Of a DNA stretch of 64,000 nt, positions 36,047-44,525 are shown one piece after another. Source of the DNA: Proteiniphilum propionicum (GTDB lineage: Bacteria > Bacteroidota > Bacteroidia > Bacteroidales > Dysgonomonadaceae). The translations under genes and the position numbers were made by a program. The DNA lies in the NCBI RefSeq assembly GCF_022267555.1, contig NZ_CP073586.1:2161501-2225500 (forward strand). The letters are read 5' to 3'. The notes beneath the pieces were generated by a model. That model was not told the origin of the DNA and searched no databases. It saw only the letters and a program-made list of their open reading frames with translations. Every line of letters starts with the position of its first letter. Position 1 is the stretch's first letter.

Positions 36047-36181
36047 CGGGATGGAAAAGAGCCTGAAAAATAGCAAAAGAAGCAGGAAAATCGCATTGCA
36101 TCGGTAACGATGTGAGCAGCATAAAGATTGTAAGAAGCAAGTTTGTGTTTCGGGCTGCCCGAAACTGTGTTTTCCATCCCG
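36047..36181 (+). other. Structured region upstream of mobC/relaxase, candidate oriT
   Basis: A perfect 12-bp inverted repeat, CGGGATGGAAAA (36047-36058) and TTTTCCATCCCG (36170-36181), encloses two further hairpins: CATCG-gtaa-CGATG (36099-36112) and GTTTCGGGC-T-GCCCGAAAC (36147-36165, 9-bp arms). It lies just before the MobC/relaxase genes, the usual place for oriT in Bacteroides mobilizable elements. A structured small RNA is the alternative. The nic site is not identified. Confidence 0.5.
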
Positions 36182-36216
36182 CTGGTCTAACAAATTACCT
36201 ATAAACAGACATCAAA

Positions 36217-36573
36217 ATGCTACAAAATAACTCTTCTAAAAAAGGCGGACGTCCTGCCAAAAGTTTAGCTGAAAAACGCAAGTACCGGCTCTCCTTAAAA
36301 CTGAACACAAACGAATATTTGCAGCTCAAAAGCAAGTCGAAAACGGCAGGTAAAAACCGATGCGATTTACTTCGGGAGCTCATCCTTTCCGGTGAAGTCA
36401 GTCAACGGTTTTCAGCGGAACAAAACGACGTCTTTCGCAAAATAGCCGGAATGGCAAATAATCTGAACCAGCTTGTAAAATTAGCACATATACAAGGTGT
36501 ATGGTACATTGAACTTACAGCAAAGAAATTGTTAGACGATTTGGATGAACTTTTAAAACGGATAAAGCTATGA
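36217..36573 (+). CDS. MobC-like relaxosome accessory protein
   Basis: A 118-residue basic DNA-binding protein. GGRPAKSLAEKRKYRLSLKLNTNEYLQLKSKSKTAG is the ribbon-helix-helix region of MobC-type proteins; RKIAGMANNLNQLVKLAH is the conserved C-terminal helix (family motif around GxNLNQ). It helps the relaxase melt and nick oriT. Its stop overlaps the relaxase ATG by 4 bp (ATGA), so the two are translationally coupled. Confidence 0.85.
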   Translation: MLQNNSSKKGGRPAKSLAEKRKYRLSLKLNTNEYLQLKSKSKTAGKNRCDLLRELILSGEVSQRFSAEQNDVFRKIAGMANNLNQLVKLAHIQGVWYIELTAKKLLDDLDELLKRIKL

Positions 36574-37511
36574 CGGCAAAAATTGTAAAAGGGAGTAGCT
36601 TTTCAGGTGCTGTCGGCTATATGTTAAGCAAAGAAGAGAAGGCTGAAATCCTGAAAGCTGAAGGTGTGCGCATAGAACCCAAAGAACTCACGGCAAAAAG
36701 CTTCGAGTTGCAGGCATCCATGAATCCAAACATAAAGAAACCCGTTTGGCATATTTCACTCAATTTCCCCAGACAAGACAAAGATAAATTAACCAATGAT
36801 AAGATGATAAAAATAGCTGAAGCATATCTGCAGAAAATGGATATCCGAAATACACAGTATTTGATAGTGCGACATCACGACCGCAGTCATCCGCACATTC
36901 ATCTTTGCATCAACCGTATTGATAACGAAGGAAAACTTATTTCGGATAAAAACGAGAAATACAGGAGCACCAAGATATGCAGGGAACTGACCGAAAAGCA
37001 CGGTTTATATATTGCACCAGGGAAAGAGAATGTGAACAGGGAGCGACTTATCGGCTACGACAAAACCAAATATGAGATTTACGATGCCGTGAAGCAAGCC
37101 ATCCCGAAAAGTAAAACGTGGAGTGAACTGGAAAAGCAGTTAAAGAAAGATGAGGTCACCTTTCAATTTAAGATGAATGGAAATACCAATAAAATTCAAG
37201 GAATTATTTTCGAGAAAGATGATATTAAAATCAACGGCTCCAAAGTGGACAGAAATTGCAGTTTCTCGAAAATCGACCGAGAAATCAAAGATAATGCCTA
37301 TCAAGCTTTGCAAGAAGCTGAACGGCAAGCACAGCAAACCGGCTTGGCAGAGAGTGCGGTGGAAACACTCTCATCACTCATTGCACAACTCAGCATATTT
37401 ACAACACCCAACAGTTCGCATTACGATGCCACACTTGCCGAATACATCCAAGCGTTAAAAGCAAGAAAATGGGCGGCTAAAAACAGAATCAAAATTCACA
37501 GAATACGATAA
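36570..37511 (+). CDS. Relaxase (MobA/VirD2-type mobilization nuclease)
   Basis: A 313-residue relaxase that nicks oriT and pilots the strand during transfer. The N-terminal AKIVKGSSFSGAVGYML carries the start of the relaxase domain. WHISLNFPRQD and the three-histidine metal motif HPHIHLCINRI (about residues 107-117) follow, then SDKNEKYRSTKICRELTEKHGL. The C-terminal 100 residues are helical and of unknown function. With MobC upstream and a coiled-coil membrane protein 25 bp downstream it forms the mobilization operon. No type IV secretion genes are present. Confidence 0.88.
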   Translation: MTAKIVKGSSFSGAVGYMLSKEEKAEILKAEGVRIEPKELTAKSFELQASMNPNIKKPVWHISLNFPRQDKDKLTNDKMIKIAEAYLQKMDIRNTQYLIVRHHDRSHPHIHLCINRIDNEGKLISDKNEKYRSTKICRELTEKHGLYIAPGKENVNRERLIGYDKTKYEIYDAVKQAIPKSKTWSELEKQLKKDEVTFQFKMNGNTNKIQGIIFEKDDIKINGSKVDRNCSFSKIDREIKDNAYQALQEAERQAQQTGLAESAVETLSSLIAQLSIFTTPNSSHYDATLAEYIQALKARKWAAKNRIKIHRIR

Positions 37512-37536
37512 AACCAACACAAAAAAACAAACTATT

Positions 37537-38133
37537 ATGGCAACAACTGACAACGACAACATCCTGATGATGTTTGAAGAAATCAATCAGAAATTAGACA
37601 AAACTAATTTGCAGATTGAAAAAATTGGGAAAGAACAATCAAAGGGAATTATTGAAATTAACAACGATGAACTAATTGACGAAATCCGGCAAGTGAAGAC
37701 CTTTATTGAAGGTTCGAATAACAAACAATCTGAACTACTGAATGAAATGGAGATTATTATCCGAAATGAGAAGCGACGAATCGATTTTTCGCCTACTTCC
37801 ATCAATACAATGCTTATTGTTCTGGGATTTATGGCAATTATTCTCGGATTAACACTATGGGCTACCTCTTTAAAAGCCGAGAAAGAATTGTATTCCGATA
37901 ACGATATAAAGTACCGTTATATCCAAATGATTGGACACGCTACCAAGGAAGAAATGGCAACGATGGATACCATTTTTTATTTTCATCGAAACAACAGAAA
38001 AATCAAGGAGCTACGTAAGCAAGTAGAGATTTTTGAAGAAAATGTAAAACAACGGGCAAGGATTTTGGAGCAGGAGGAGATGTTGAAAAGGGAGATAGAA
38101 GAATTGGATGAAAAACTTCACTCCAAAAAATGA
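37537..38133 (+). CDS. Coiled-coil membrane protein, mobilization-linked
   Basis: A 198-residue protein of unknown family. An N-terminal helical stretch (MMFEEINQKLDKTNLQIEKIGKE) precedes one membrane helix at about residues 87-108 (SINTMLIVLGFMAIILGLTLWA). A C-terminal coiled coil (about residues 148-198, rich in Glu/Lys) follows. Its position 25 bp after the relaxase resembles small MobB-like or accessory proteins in Bacteroides elements that link the relaxosome to the membrane. The function is inference from place and topology only. Confidence 0.6.
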   Translation: MATTDNDNILMMFEEINQKLDKTNLQIEKIGKEQSKGIIEINNDELIDEIRQVKTFIEGSNNKQSELLNEMEIIIRNEKRRIDFSPTSINTMLIVLGFMAIILGLTLWATSLKAEKELYSDNDIKYRYIQMIGHATKEEMATMDTIFYFHRNNRKIKELRKQVEIFEENVKQRARILEQEEMLKREIEELDEKLHSKK

Positions 38134-38210
38134 AGTATGAAATTAATATCCGATTTTTAGAAAGTTCTTATATCAGTTAAATTTTGTAGATTTGCAAAAA
38201 GAATAAATTT

Positions 38211-39866
38211 ATGGCAAAAAAATCAAAATACAGTCATTTGTCACGCGAACAACTTGAAGCAAAATTGGAAAAATTAGAGCGAGAACGATACGGCTTAGTT
38301 TGGGAAGATAAAGAAGAACACGTTGCGAAACAGTGCGAAACCGAACTACCCGTTTTGAAAGAAGACGTGTCTCGTGAGATTGTAAAAGATGCAACTCAAC
38401 CATATAATTTCATTATCGAAGGCGATAATTTCCATTCGCTTTATACGCTTAACTTTACGCATAAAAAGAAAATTGATGTGATTTATATTGATCCACCGTA
38501 TAATACAGGAAATAATGATTTTGTTTATAATGATAAGTTTGTAGATAAAACTGATCAATTTCGTCATTCTAAATGGCTTTCTTTTATGAGTAAACGATTG
38601 AGATTAGCTAAGAATTTATTAAAAAATGATGGGGCTATTTTCATTTCAATAGACAACAACGAATGTGCTCAATTGAAGCTTTTGTGTGATAATATTTTTG
38701 GAGAAAAGAACTTTTGTGGACAGATTATCTGGAGAAAGAAATCAGGTGGAGGTCAAACTGATGATTTTTTTGTTACAGAACATGAGTATGTTTTGTGTTA
38801 TAGGCGAACAGATAAGTTTGTCTGGATTGATGAATTTATTCCAAATTCAGAAAAGGGTTATAATTTAGAAGATGAAAGAGGAAAATACAAACTAATCAAG
38901 TTGGCTAAATGGGGAACAGCTGCACGACAAAAAGACAGACCTACAATGCATTACCCCATAAACGCACCCAACAAAAAGAAAATATACCCAGTAGCACCAG
39001 ATGGGAATCCGGGTCGCTGGAGAGTTGGTAAAAAAAGCATGAAATCACTTTTAAATAACAACTTAATTGAATGGGTAGAGATTGAAAACGAATGGGTACC
39101 TTATGAGAAAGTTTACTATGATAATGAAGATGTGAAATATCTAAAAAACAGAAGCATTTATTATGAAATTGGAGAGACAGGAGATGCCACTAAAATGTTA
39201 ACTGAAATTTTTGGAGAAAAAGACAAATTTGAAAATCCTAAGCCAATAACTTTAATTCAAGAACTTCTATCTCATACTAATAATTCAATTGTTTTGGATT
39301 TCTTTGCAGGAAGTGCATCAACTGGACACGCTGTTTTGGAATTAAACAAAGAAGATGGTGGAAATCGTCAATTTATACTTTGTACGAACAATGAAAACAA
39401 TATATGCGAGGAAGTAACTTACCCCCGCATAAAAAAAGTGATAGATGGCTATGCCGACAAGGATGGAATACTCGCCAATGTGAAATATTTTAAGCAAAGT
39501 TTTGTGCCAAATGTTAAATCCGACAAAGATAAGCGGGAATTGGTAAACCGAAGTACAGAACTGCTCTGTATGGCGGAAAATACATTTGAAAATGTCGTGA
39601 AACGAAGTTCAAAAAGTGAATTTGCAATTTTCAAAAATGCTGCAAAGCAAACAGCTATTATTTACGACGAGGAAAGCATTGAGAAATGTGTAAAGAAATT
39701 AAATGAAAAACAAGGTGATTTAGATACGGTAATATATGTTTTCAGCTATGATCACACATACGAGGCTGATGATTTTGGAAATCTTGATATTAAGTTTACT
39801 GTAAAACCTATCCCTGAAGCAATACTAAATACTTACCGTAAAATCTCAAAAATGCGTAAAAAATGA
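38211..39866 (+). CDS. Type III restriction-modification methyltransferase Mod (system 1)
   Basis: A 551-residue adenine-N6 DNA methyltransferase. The catalytic motif DPPYNTGN is at residues 94-101, and the SAM-binding FFAGSASTGHAV at about 364-375, in the order expected for beta-class type III Mod subunits. The target-recognition region lies between them (about residues 170-340). It modifies a short asymmetric sequence and, with Res, specifies restriction. The N-terminus is a charged helix (LSREQLEAKLEKLERERYG). It overlaps the res gene by 4 bp (ATGA). The recognition site cannot be read from the sequence. Confidence 0.9.
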   Translation: MAKKSKYSHLSREQLEAKLEKLERERYGLVWEDKEEHVAKQCETELPVLKEDVSREIVKDATQPYNFIIEGDNFHSLYTLNFTHKKKIDVIYIDPPYNTGNNDFVYNDKFVDKTDQFRHSKWLSFMSKRLRLAKNLLKNDGAIFISIDNNECAQLKLLCDNIFGEKNFCGQIIWRKKSGGGQTDDFFVTEHEYVLCYRRTDKFVWIDEFIPNSEKGYNLEDERGKYKLIKLAKWGTAARQKDRPTMHYPINAPNKKKIYPVAPDGNPGRWRVGKKSMKSLLNNNLIEWVEIENEWVPYEKVYYDNEDVKYLKNRSIYYEIGETGDATKMLTEIFGEKDKFENPKPITLIQELLSHTNNSIVLDFFAGSASTGHAVLELNKEDGGNRQFILCTNNENNICEEVTYPRIKKVIDGYADKDGILANVKYFKQSFVPNVKSDKDKRELVNRSTELLCMAENTFENVVKRSSKSEFAIFKNAAKQTAIIYDEESIEKCVKKLNEKQGDLDTVIYVFSYDHTYEADDFGNLDIKFTVKPIPEAILNTYRKISKMRKK

Positions 39867-42718
39867 AAGAAATAGAATATCAGAAGAAATATGTCCGACG
39901 ATTAGTTGATACGGCAACCGAAATTTTGACAGATGAAGACAGAGATACCGGTACGATTGTATTTAAAGCTCCCACCGGCTCCGGCAAAACCTATATGGTT
40001 TCGCAAGCTATGACACACATTGTTAAAGAAAATCCCAACGTTGCTTTTGCTTTTATTTGGATTTCGGTAAACAAATTGCATGAACAAAGTTTAAATAGTT
40101 TGTCTCGTTACTTTGAAGATGAACGTTTGCTTGAATGTCTGACAAACTCAGAACTGAACAATAATACCATTGAGCAAAACGAAATAATGTTTGTAAATTG
40201 GGAAAGTATAAATAAAGAAAATTCTTTATTTCGGGTGGATAATGAACTGAATTGGAATTTACAGACAGTGGTGGAAAACACCAAAGACGAGGACAAAACC
40301 ATCGTATTGCTTATTGATGAAAGCCATCGAAATGCTAAAACAGACAAGTCACAAGAGTTAATTGATATTATTTCTCCCCGTTTGGTAATAGAAATTACTG
40401 CAACTCCAAAACCATCAACAGGCACTTTAATTGACATTCCTTTGCAAGCCGTAATTCGCGAAGGAATGATAAAAAAAGAGATACAGATAAATGCAGCCAA
40501 GCAAGAGCAGGTAAAAAGCAATAAAGATTTGCTTTTGTTTGCCTTACGCAAACGCAAACAACTACAAACAGCATATCAAAGCTTGGGTACAAATATTAAT
40601 CCACTATTACTTATCCAAATCCCCAACAAGAAAGCAAATGACATAATACAGCCCGAAGATGAAATTATAGAGATATTAAGTAATCAAGGTATTAGTGTTC
40701 AAAGTGGGAAATTAGCACTTTGGCTTTCAGAAGACAAACGAAATAAAGAAGATGTTGAAAGTAATATAAGTCCGGTAGAAGTGTTGATTTTTAAGGAAGC
40801 TATAGCATTGGGATGGGATTGTCCACGAGCAAGTATTCTATTTCTGCAACGAGAGTGGAATAACGAACGATTTGAATTTAACATTCAAACGCTTGGGCGA
40901 ATTATGCGTATGCCTGAACAAATGCATTATGAAGACAAGCCAGAATTAAATGTTGGCTATGTATATTCTGCTTCAAATGCTTTTACCATAGTAGAAGAAC
41001 TTGCAAAAGACTATGTTAGTGAACAAAAACTTATTATTGATAATGAAATTTATAATAAAAGACCACAACTTTTTAATGAACATATCCGTAGAAAAAGAGA
41101 ACTAACAAGACTTTCGGGTGATTTTAAAACTGTATTTAATGAGGCTGCGAAAGCAAACAATCTGAAAGAAAAGATAAATACAAATGTTACTCAAATATCA
41201 AAACAGATAAAACTTTCAGGAAAAATCGAAGAATTGGATAAAGAACAGGATGTCGCTTTTGACAATTCTAGAACAATAGAAAAGAGCAAGGCTGAAATTC
41301 AAAATAGTTATGACACATTCATACGACAGATTGTGGCACCTTATGAAGTGGCACGCTCCCAAAATATTTTAAAAACCACTATTAGATCTTGGTTTAAAAA
41401 TGAATTTGGAATTGGCGATGAAGACATTATCCAACTTATTGTGATGAGCCAAAGTAAGGGGAATTATGGTAATTTTAAGACAACAATAGAAGAAGCGAAG
41501 GATTTATATAAAAATTTGCCAACAAAAACAGATGAGACAATAACTAATCCAAATTGGGAAGTTCCAACGTTTGTGAATATCTTTTCAAATTTTGAAGAAG
41601 TGAAACCTTCTACAAAATCAATATTAAAACAGGAAGATACGAATTGTTTTTTAGCAAAAACAAATAAAAACGGTAATTCGGAATTATCCAAACCTGAAAA
41701 AGATTTCATTGCAAGGATGGAGGCTTCTGATGATTATTTGCAATGGTGGTTTAAGAATGGAAAGGGCGAAGCAAAATATTTTAGCATTGCCTACAAGAAG
41801 GAAGATGGTTTTTTGTATGGTTTTTATCCTGATTTCATTCTGAAAACAAAAAAAGAAACAATCATTGTTGAAATAAAGGATGATAAGGATTTCAAGGCGG
41901 ACAACTACTATAAATTATTAGCCGGAAGAGATTATTTAACACGTCTGGATACAAATTCAGAAGAAAAAACACGGTTTTATATCCTGTCCCCAGTTGATTA
42001 TTTTGATTTTTTCAAACACCTGAATGATATGAATTTAGATAGCTTTGAAGCTATCTATGAAAGACGTTTAACAAAATTCATCAAGAGCCAACAACTTCAA
42101 ATTTCGGCAAAAATAGAAAGTAAAGAGAAACTGTCTAAAAGTGAGGAGGAATACAAAGAATTGTTTGCAGAGTACGAAAACTCCTTGTCCAAATTGGAGG
42201 ACGAGGCTTTTAAACGTGAGTTAGCAGAGTTGGAACTGGAAGAAGCAAGAAAAATAAATGAACAATACAAGTCAAATATCGAAATTTTGTTCAAACATTC
42301 TGACAGTATCAAGAAAACAGAAGATGATGCTGTTGAAATCTCTGTGCCAACTCCTTTTAATATTTGTATTTTGGGAGAGGTTTCTGATGAAGCTTTAATT
42401 AGAAATCAACTGAATAGACATTTTCAGAAACTTGGAGTTGATACAATTGATTGGTCCGTTGATTTTTATGACAATGCAAAACTGCAAAACAGCAAAATAC
42501 TTCGTTCTTTGCAGAAAGGACAAAGCAAATATTCATTAATTGTTACCGGACAAATTTTTCATCATTCTGGAAAAGGAAATGAGAAAGCTAATATTATTGC
42601 CGAATTGAAAAATGGCAAATACATTCCGCATATAATAGGATGTAGCCCAAAGGAATTACTAACCCCCGATACTCTGACGGAAGTAATTCATAAATATCTA
42701 ACTCAAATAGGTAATTAA
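39863..42718 (+). CDS. Type III restriction endonuclease Res (system 1) with extra C-terminal domain
   Basis: A 951-residue SF2 translocase-nuclease. Walker A APTGSGKT is at residues 36-43, the DExH box LLIDESHRN at about 150, and motif VI-like NIQTLGRIMRMPE follows. The PD-(D/E)xK nuclease is GFYPDFILKTKKETIIVEIKDDKDF at about 650-675. A coiled coil then spans about 745-810. The final about 130 residues (from FNICILGEVSDE to the end, with IVTGQIFHHSGKGNEKANI) form an extra alpha/beta domain not usual in Res subunits. It pairs with mod upstream (4-bp overlap), and the AlbA_2 gene starts 5 bp after it. Confidence 0.88.
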   Translation: MKEIEYQKKYVRRLVDTATEILTDEDRDTGTIVFKAPTGSGKTYMVSQAMTHIVKENPNVAFAFIWISVNKLHEQSLNSLSRYFEDERLLECLTNSELNNNTIEQNEIMFVNWESINKENSLFRVDNELNWNLQTVVENTKDEDKTIVLLIDESHRNAKTDKSQELIDIISPRLVIEITATPKPSTGTLIDIPLQAVIREGMIKKEIQINAAKQEQVKSNKDLLLFALRKRKQLQTAYQSLGTNINPLLLIQIPNKKANDIIQPEDEIIEILSNQGISVQSGKLALWLSEDKRNKEDVESNISPVEVLIFKEAIALGWDCPRASILFLQREWNNERFEFNIQTLGRIMRMPEQMHYEDKPELNVGYVYSASNAFTIVEELAKDYVSEQKLIIDNEIYNKRPQLFNEHIRRKRELTRLSGDFKTVFNEAAKANNLKEKINTNVTQISKQIKLSGKIEELDKEQDVAFDNSRTIEKSKAEIQNSYDTFIRQIVAPYEVARSQNILKTTIRSWFKNEFGIGDEDIIQLIVMSQSKGNYGNFKTTIEEAKDLYKNLPTKTDETITNPNWEVPTFVNIFSNFEEVKPSTKSILKQEDTNCFLAKTNKNGNSELSKPEKDFIARMEASDDYLQWWFKNGKGEAKYFSIAYKKEDGFLYGFYPDFILKTKKETIIVEIKDDKDFKADNYYKLLAGRDYLTRLDTNSEEKTRFYILSPVDYFDFFKHLNDMNLDSFEAIYERRLTKFIKSQQLQISAKIESKEKLSKSEEEYKELFAEYENSLSKLEDEAFKRELAELELEEARKINEQYKSNIEILFKHSDSIKKTEDDAVEISVPTPFNICILGEVSDEALIRNQLNRHFQKLGVDTIDWSVDFYDNAKLQNSKILRSLQKGQSKYSLIVTGQIFHHSGKGNEKANIIAELKNGKYIPHIIGCSPKELLTPDTLTEVIHKYLTQIGN

Positions 42719-42723
42719 TAACT

Positions 42724-44196
42724 ATGCTTACCCACTCCCAGCTTAAATATATTCTTTCCAACACCGAAAGTGCTCACATTGAACGGACAACTTCCACGGA
42801 CAATATGGACAAGTTCTGTCAAGCTATCTGTGCCTTTTCCAATGATGTTTCGGGAAGTGGGAAGAACGGTTATTTGATAATAGGCGCACACGATAATGGA
42901 AAACTGTCCGGATTAAAAGTAGATGATAAGCTGTTGCTGAAAATATCAAATATCCGTACAGACGGTAATATCCTGCCGCAACCCGTGATGACAGTCGAGA
43001 AGTTCTCTTTCAACGATGGCGATGTTTTAGTTGCCGAAGTTCAGCCTTCAGAATTTCCACCCGTTCGCTATCGTGGGCGTATTTGGGTGCGTGTTGGTCC
43101 ACGTAAAAGCATCGCCACTGAAGCGGAAGAAAAAATATTGACCGAACGTCGGTTGTCCAACGTACACACGTTTGACGCAATGCCCTGTTTGGGTACAACA
43201 CTTGATGATTTGGATATAGCCATCATCAAAAAAGAGTACCTGCCCAAAGCAGTTGCCGAAGAGGTGCTTTCTGAAGATAAACGTACTATTGATAAGCAAC
43301 TGGCTTCACTCGGACTGTATGATTTGCGTTATAATTGCCCGACTAATGGAGCTATTGTTCTCTTTGGAATAAATCCGGAGCGTTATTTACACGGCTCCTA
43401 TATTCAGTATGTTCGTTTCAAAGGAAAAGATCGTGCCGGAGACATTATTAATGAACATAAGTTTAGTGGAAATCTTTGTCGTGAGTTGCCTAAGATTGAC
43501 ACTTTCATAGAAACAAGTATTGCACAGAAACGCCCCATTCCCGTTAGCGTACTGCGTGAAGAAACTTTTTCGAAGTATCCCTATTGGGCAACTCGTGAGC
43601 TTTTAATGAATTCCATCATGCACCGTGATTATGAAACCAATGCTCCCGTGCAGTTTTATGAATATGATGATCGAATAGAGGTGCAAAATCCTGGCGGATT
43701 GTACGGAAAGGTAACGCCGGATAACTTCCCGAATGTCAGTGACTACCGCAATCCGTTTATTGCTGAAGCAATGAAGGTATTGGGTTATGTCAATCGTTTC
43801 AGTCGTGGTGTGTATCGAGTGCAAAAGGAATTAATGGAAAACGGAAATGGGAAGGCTGTTTTTGACTTCTCATTAGTAACGGCATTTAGGGTAACAGAGA
43901 ATATTTCTGAGAAATATTTAGATGAAGGGTTTGGAGCGGAAATCACCCAAGAAAAGCCCAAGAAAAGCCCAAGAAACGTCCAAGAAACGTCCAAGAAACG
44001 TCCAAGAAACGTCCAAGAAGAAATTGTCGAAGCGATAAAAATAAACCCCACAATTACACGTAAAGAGTTGGAAAATCAATTGGGATATTCTCATGGAAAA
44101 ATTAAATACCATATTTCTCAACTAGTCAAACAGGGTGTTATCAAACACGAAGGAGCTACAAAATCAGGGAAATGGATAATTATAAATAAGGATTAG
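42724..44196 (+). CDS. AlbA_2/HATPase regulator with phase-variable repeat, linked to RM system 1
   Basis: A 490-residue protein of the Schlafen-like ATP-binding transcriptional regulator type. The N-terminal AlbA_2 domain is at about residues 14-135 (ESAHIERTTSTDN, GYLIIGAHDNG, RGRIWVRVGPRKSIAT). A GHKL-like HATPase_c_4 domain spans about 285-400 (TRELLMNSIMHRDYE, YDDRIEVQNPGGLYG). A winged HTH forms the end (about 432-490, ITRKELENQLGYSHGKIKYHISQL). Between the last two lies an 11-bp tandem repeat (43946-44022), so copy-number change would alter the frame and remove the wHTH. The gene starts 5 bp after res, so it belongs to the RM operon and may regulate it. Confidence 0.8.
   Translation: MLTHSQLKYILSNTESAHIERTTSTDNMDKFCQAICAFSNDVSGSGKNGYLIIGAHDNGKLSGLKVDDKLLLKISNIRTDGNILPQPVMTVEKFSFNDGDVLVAEVQPSEFPPVRYRGRIWVRVGPRKSIATEAEEKILTERRLSNVHTFDAMPCLGTTLDDLDIAIIKKEYLPKAVAEEVLSEDKRTIDKQLASLGLYDLRYNCPTNGAIVLFGINPERYLHGSYIQYVRFKGKDRAGDIINEHKFSGNLCRELPKIDTFIETSIAQKRPIPVSVLREETFSKYPYWATRELLMNSIMHRDYETNAPVQFYEYDDRIEVQNPGGLYGKVTPDNFPNVSDYRNPFIAEAMKVLGYVNRFSRGVYRVQKELMENGNGKAVFDFSLVTAFRVTENISEKYLDEGFGAEITQEKPKKSPRNVQETSKKRPRNVQEEIVEAIKINPTITRKELENQLGYSHGKIKYHISQLVKQGVIKHEGATKSGKWIIINKD
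43946..44022 (+). repeat. 11-bp tandem repeat inside the AlbA_2 gene (6 copies plus a partial)
   Basis: Units are CCCAAGAAAAG (twice), CCCAAGAAACG, TCCAAGAAACG (three times) and a degenerate TCCAAGAAGAA. The unit length is not a multiple of three, so gain or loss of one copy shifts the frame; the two other frames stop at 44036-44038 and 44061-44063. The repeat reads as the same 11-residue peptide in each frame. Confidence 0.85.
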
Positions 44197-44336
44197 TTCT
44201 TATGCTGGAAAAGGCAAAGAAAACAATAAAGAAAAGAAAAACTGTAAAAAGGTGTTTTTTGAACTTAAGATAGGAAATGCAATATGTTTATCTATAGTGT
44301 TTTACAGTGGTTTATGGTTAAAACTCAAGGAAATGC

Positions 44337-44355
44337 GGTACAAACTCGGTACAAA
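44337..44355 (-). repeat. Paired GGTACAAA arm-type motif, right end of element 1
   Basis: GGTACAAA at 44337-44344 and 44348-44355, 11 bp apart, is the reverse complement of the left-end pair at 26299. It lies about 155 bp inside the right attachment repeat. Confidence 0.5.
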
Positions 44356-44507
44356 TTAGGAAATGTAATTGTCTGATATACATCGAATAAGCCTAAAAAA
44401 CGGAGTTTCTTTTGTAACTATCTGATAATCAAAAACAAGTAAATAGAATGTGAACGTTAATTTGTATCGGTAAAAGAATAAATATCTAATATTCAATTAT
44501 TTGCACT

Positions 44508-44525
44508 TTCTGTATAGGAAAATAA
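44508..44525 (+). repeat. Second copy of the mnmE 3' end (att junction between elements)
   Basis: TTCTGTATAGGAAAATAA encodes FCIGK-stop, like the end of mnmE, with 15 of 18 bases identical to the copy at 26163. It has no coding context of its own: upstream codons do not match MnmE. It marks the right end of element 1 and the left end of element 2. Confidence 0.75.

Larger units (their letters stand above)
26163..44525 (+). mobile_element. Integrative mobilizable element 1 at the mnmE 3' end (18.4 kb)
   Basis: Bounded by 18-bp direct repeats of the mnmE end. It contains, in order, a four-HTH regulator, a tyrosine integrase, a membrane protein, a PIN-domain gene split by an IS, an HTH protein, a VapE-like helicase, a Toprim primase, MobC, a relaxase, a coiled-coil membrane protein, a type III Mod/Res pair and an AlbA_2/HATPase protein. 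Paired TTTGTNCC motifs lie about 120-170 bp inside each end, in opposite orientation. It has mobilization genes but no conjugation (Tra) genes, so it would need a helper element to transfer. Confidence 0.75.

Noticed and set aside
43946-44022. Short regular repeats that might be taken for a CRISPR array
   Set aside because: The units are 11 bp, head to tail without spacers, and lie in a coding sequence. No CRISPR array or cas gene was seen in the window.
44461-44478. A further CIGK-like string (TTTGTATCGGTAAAAGAA) 45 bp before the second att copy
   Set aside because: It lacks the stop codon in the right place and matches the other cores poorly; it may be an arm-like motif but was not counted as an attachment copy.
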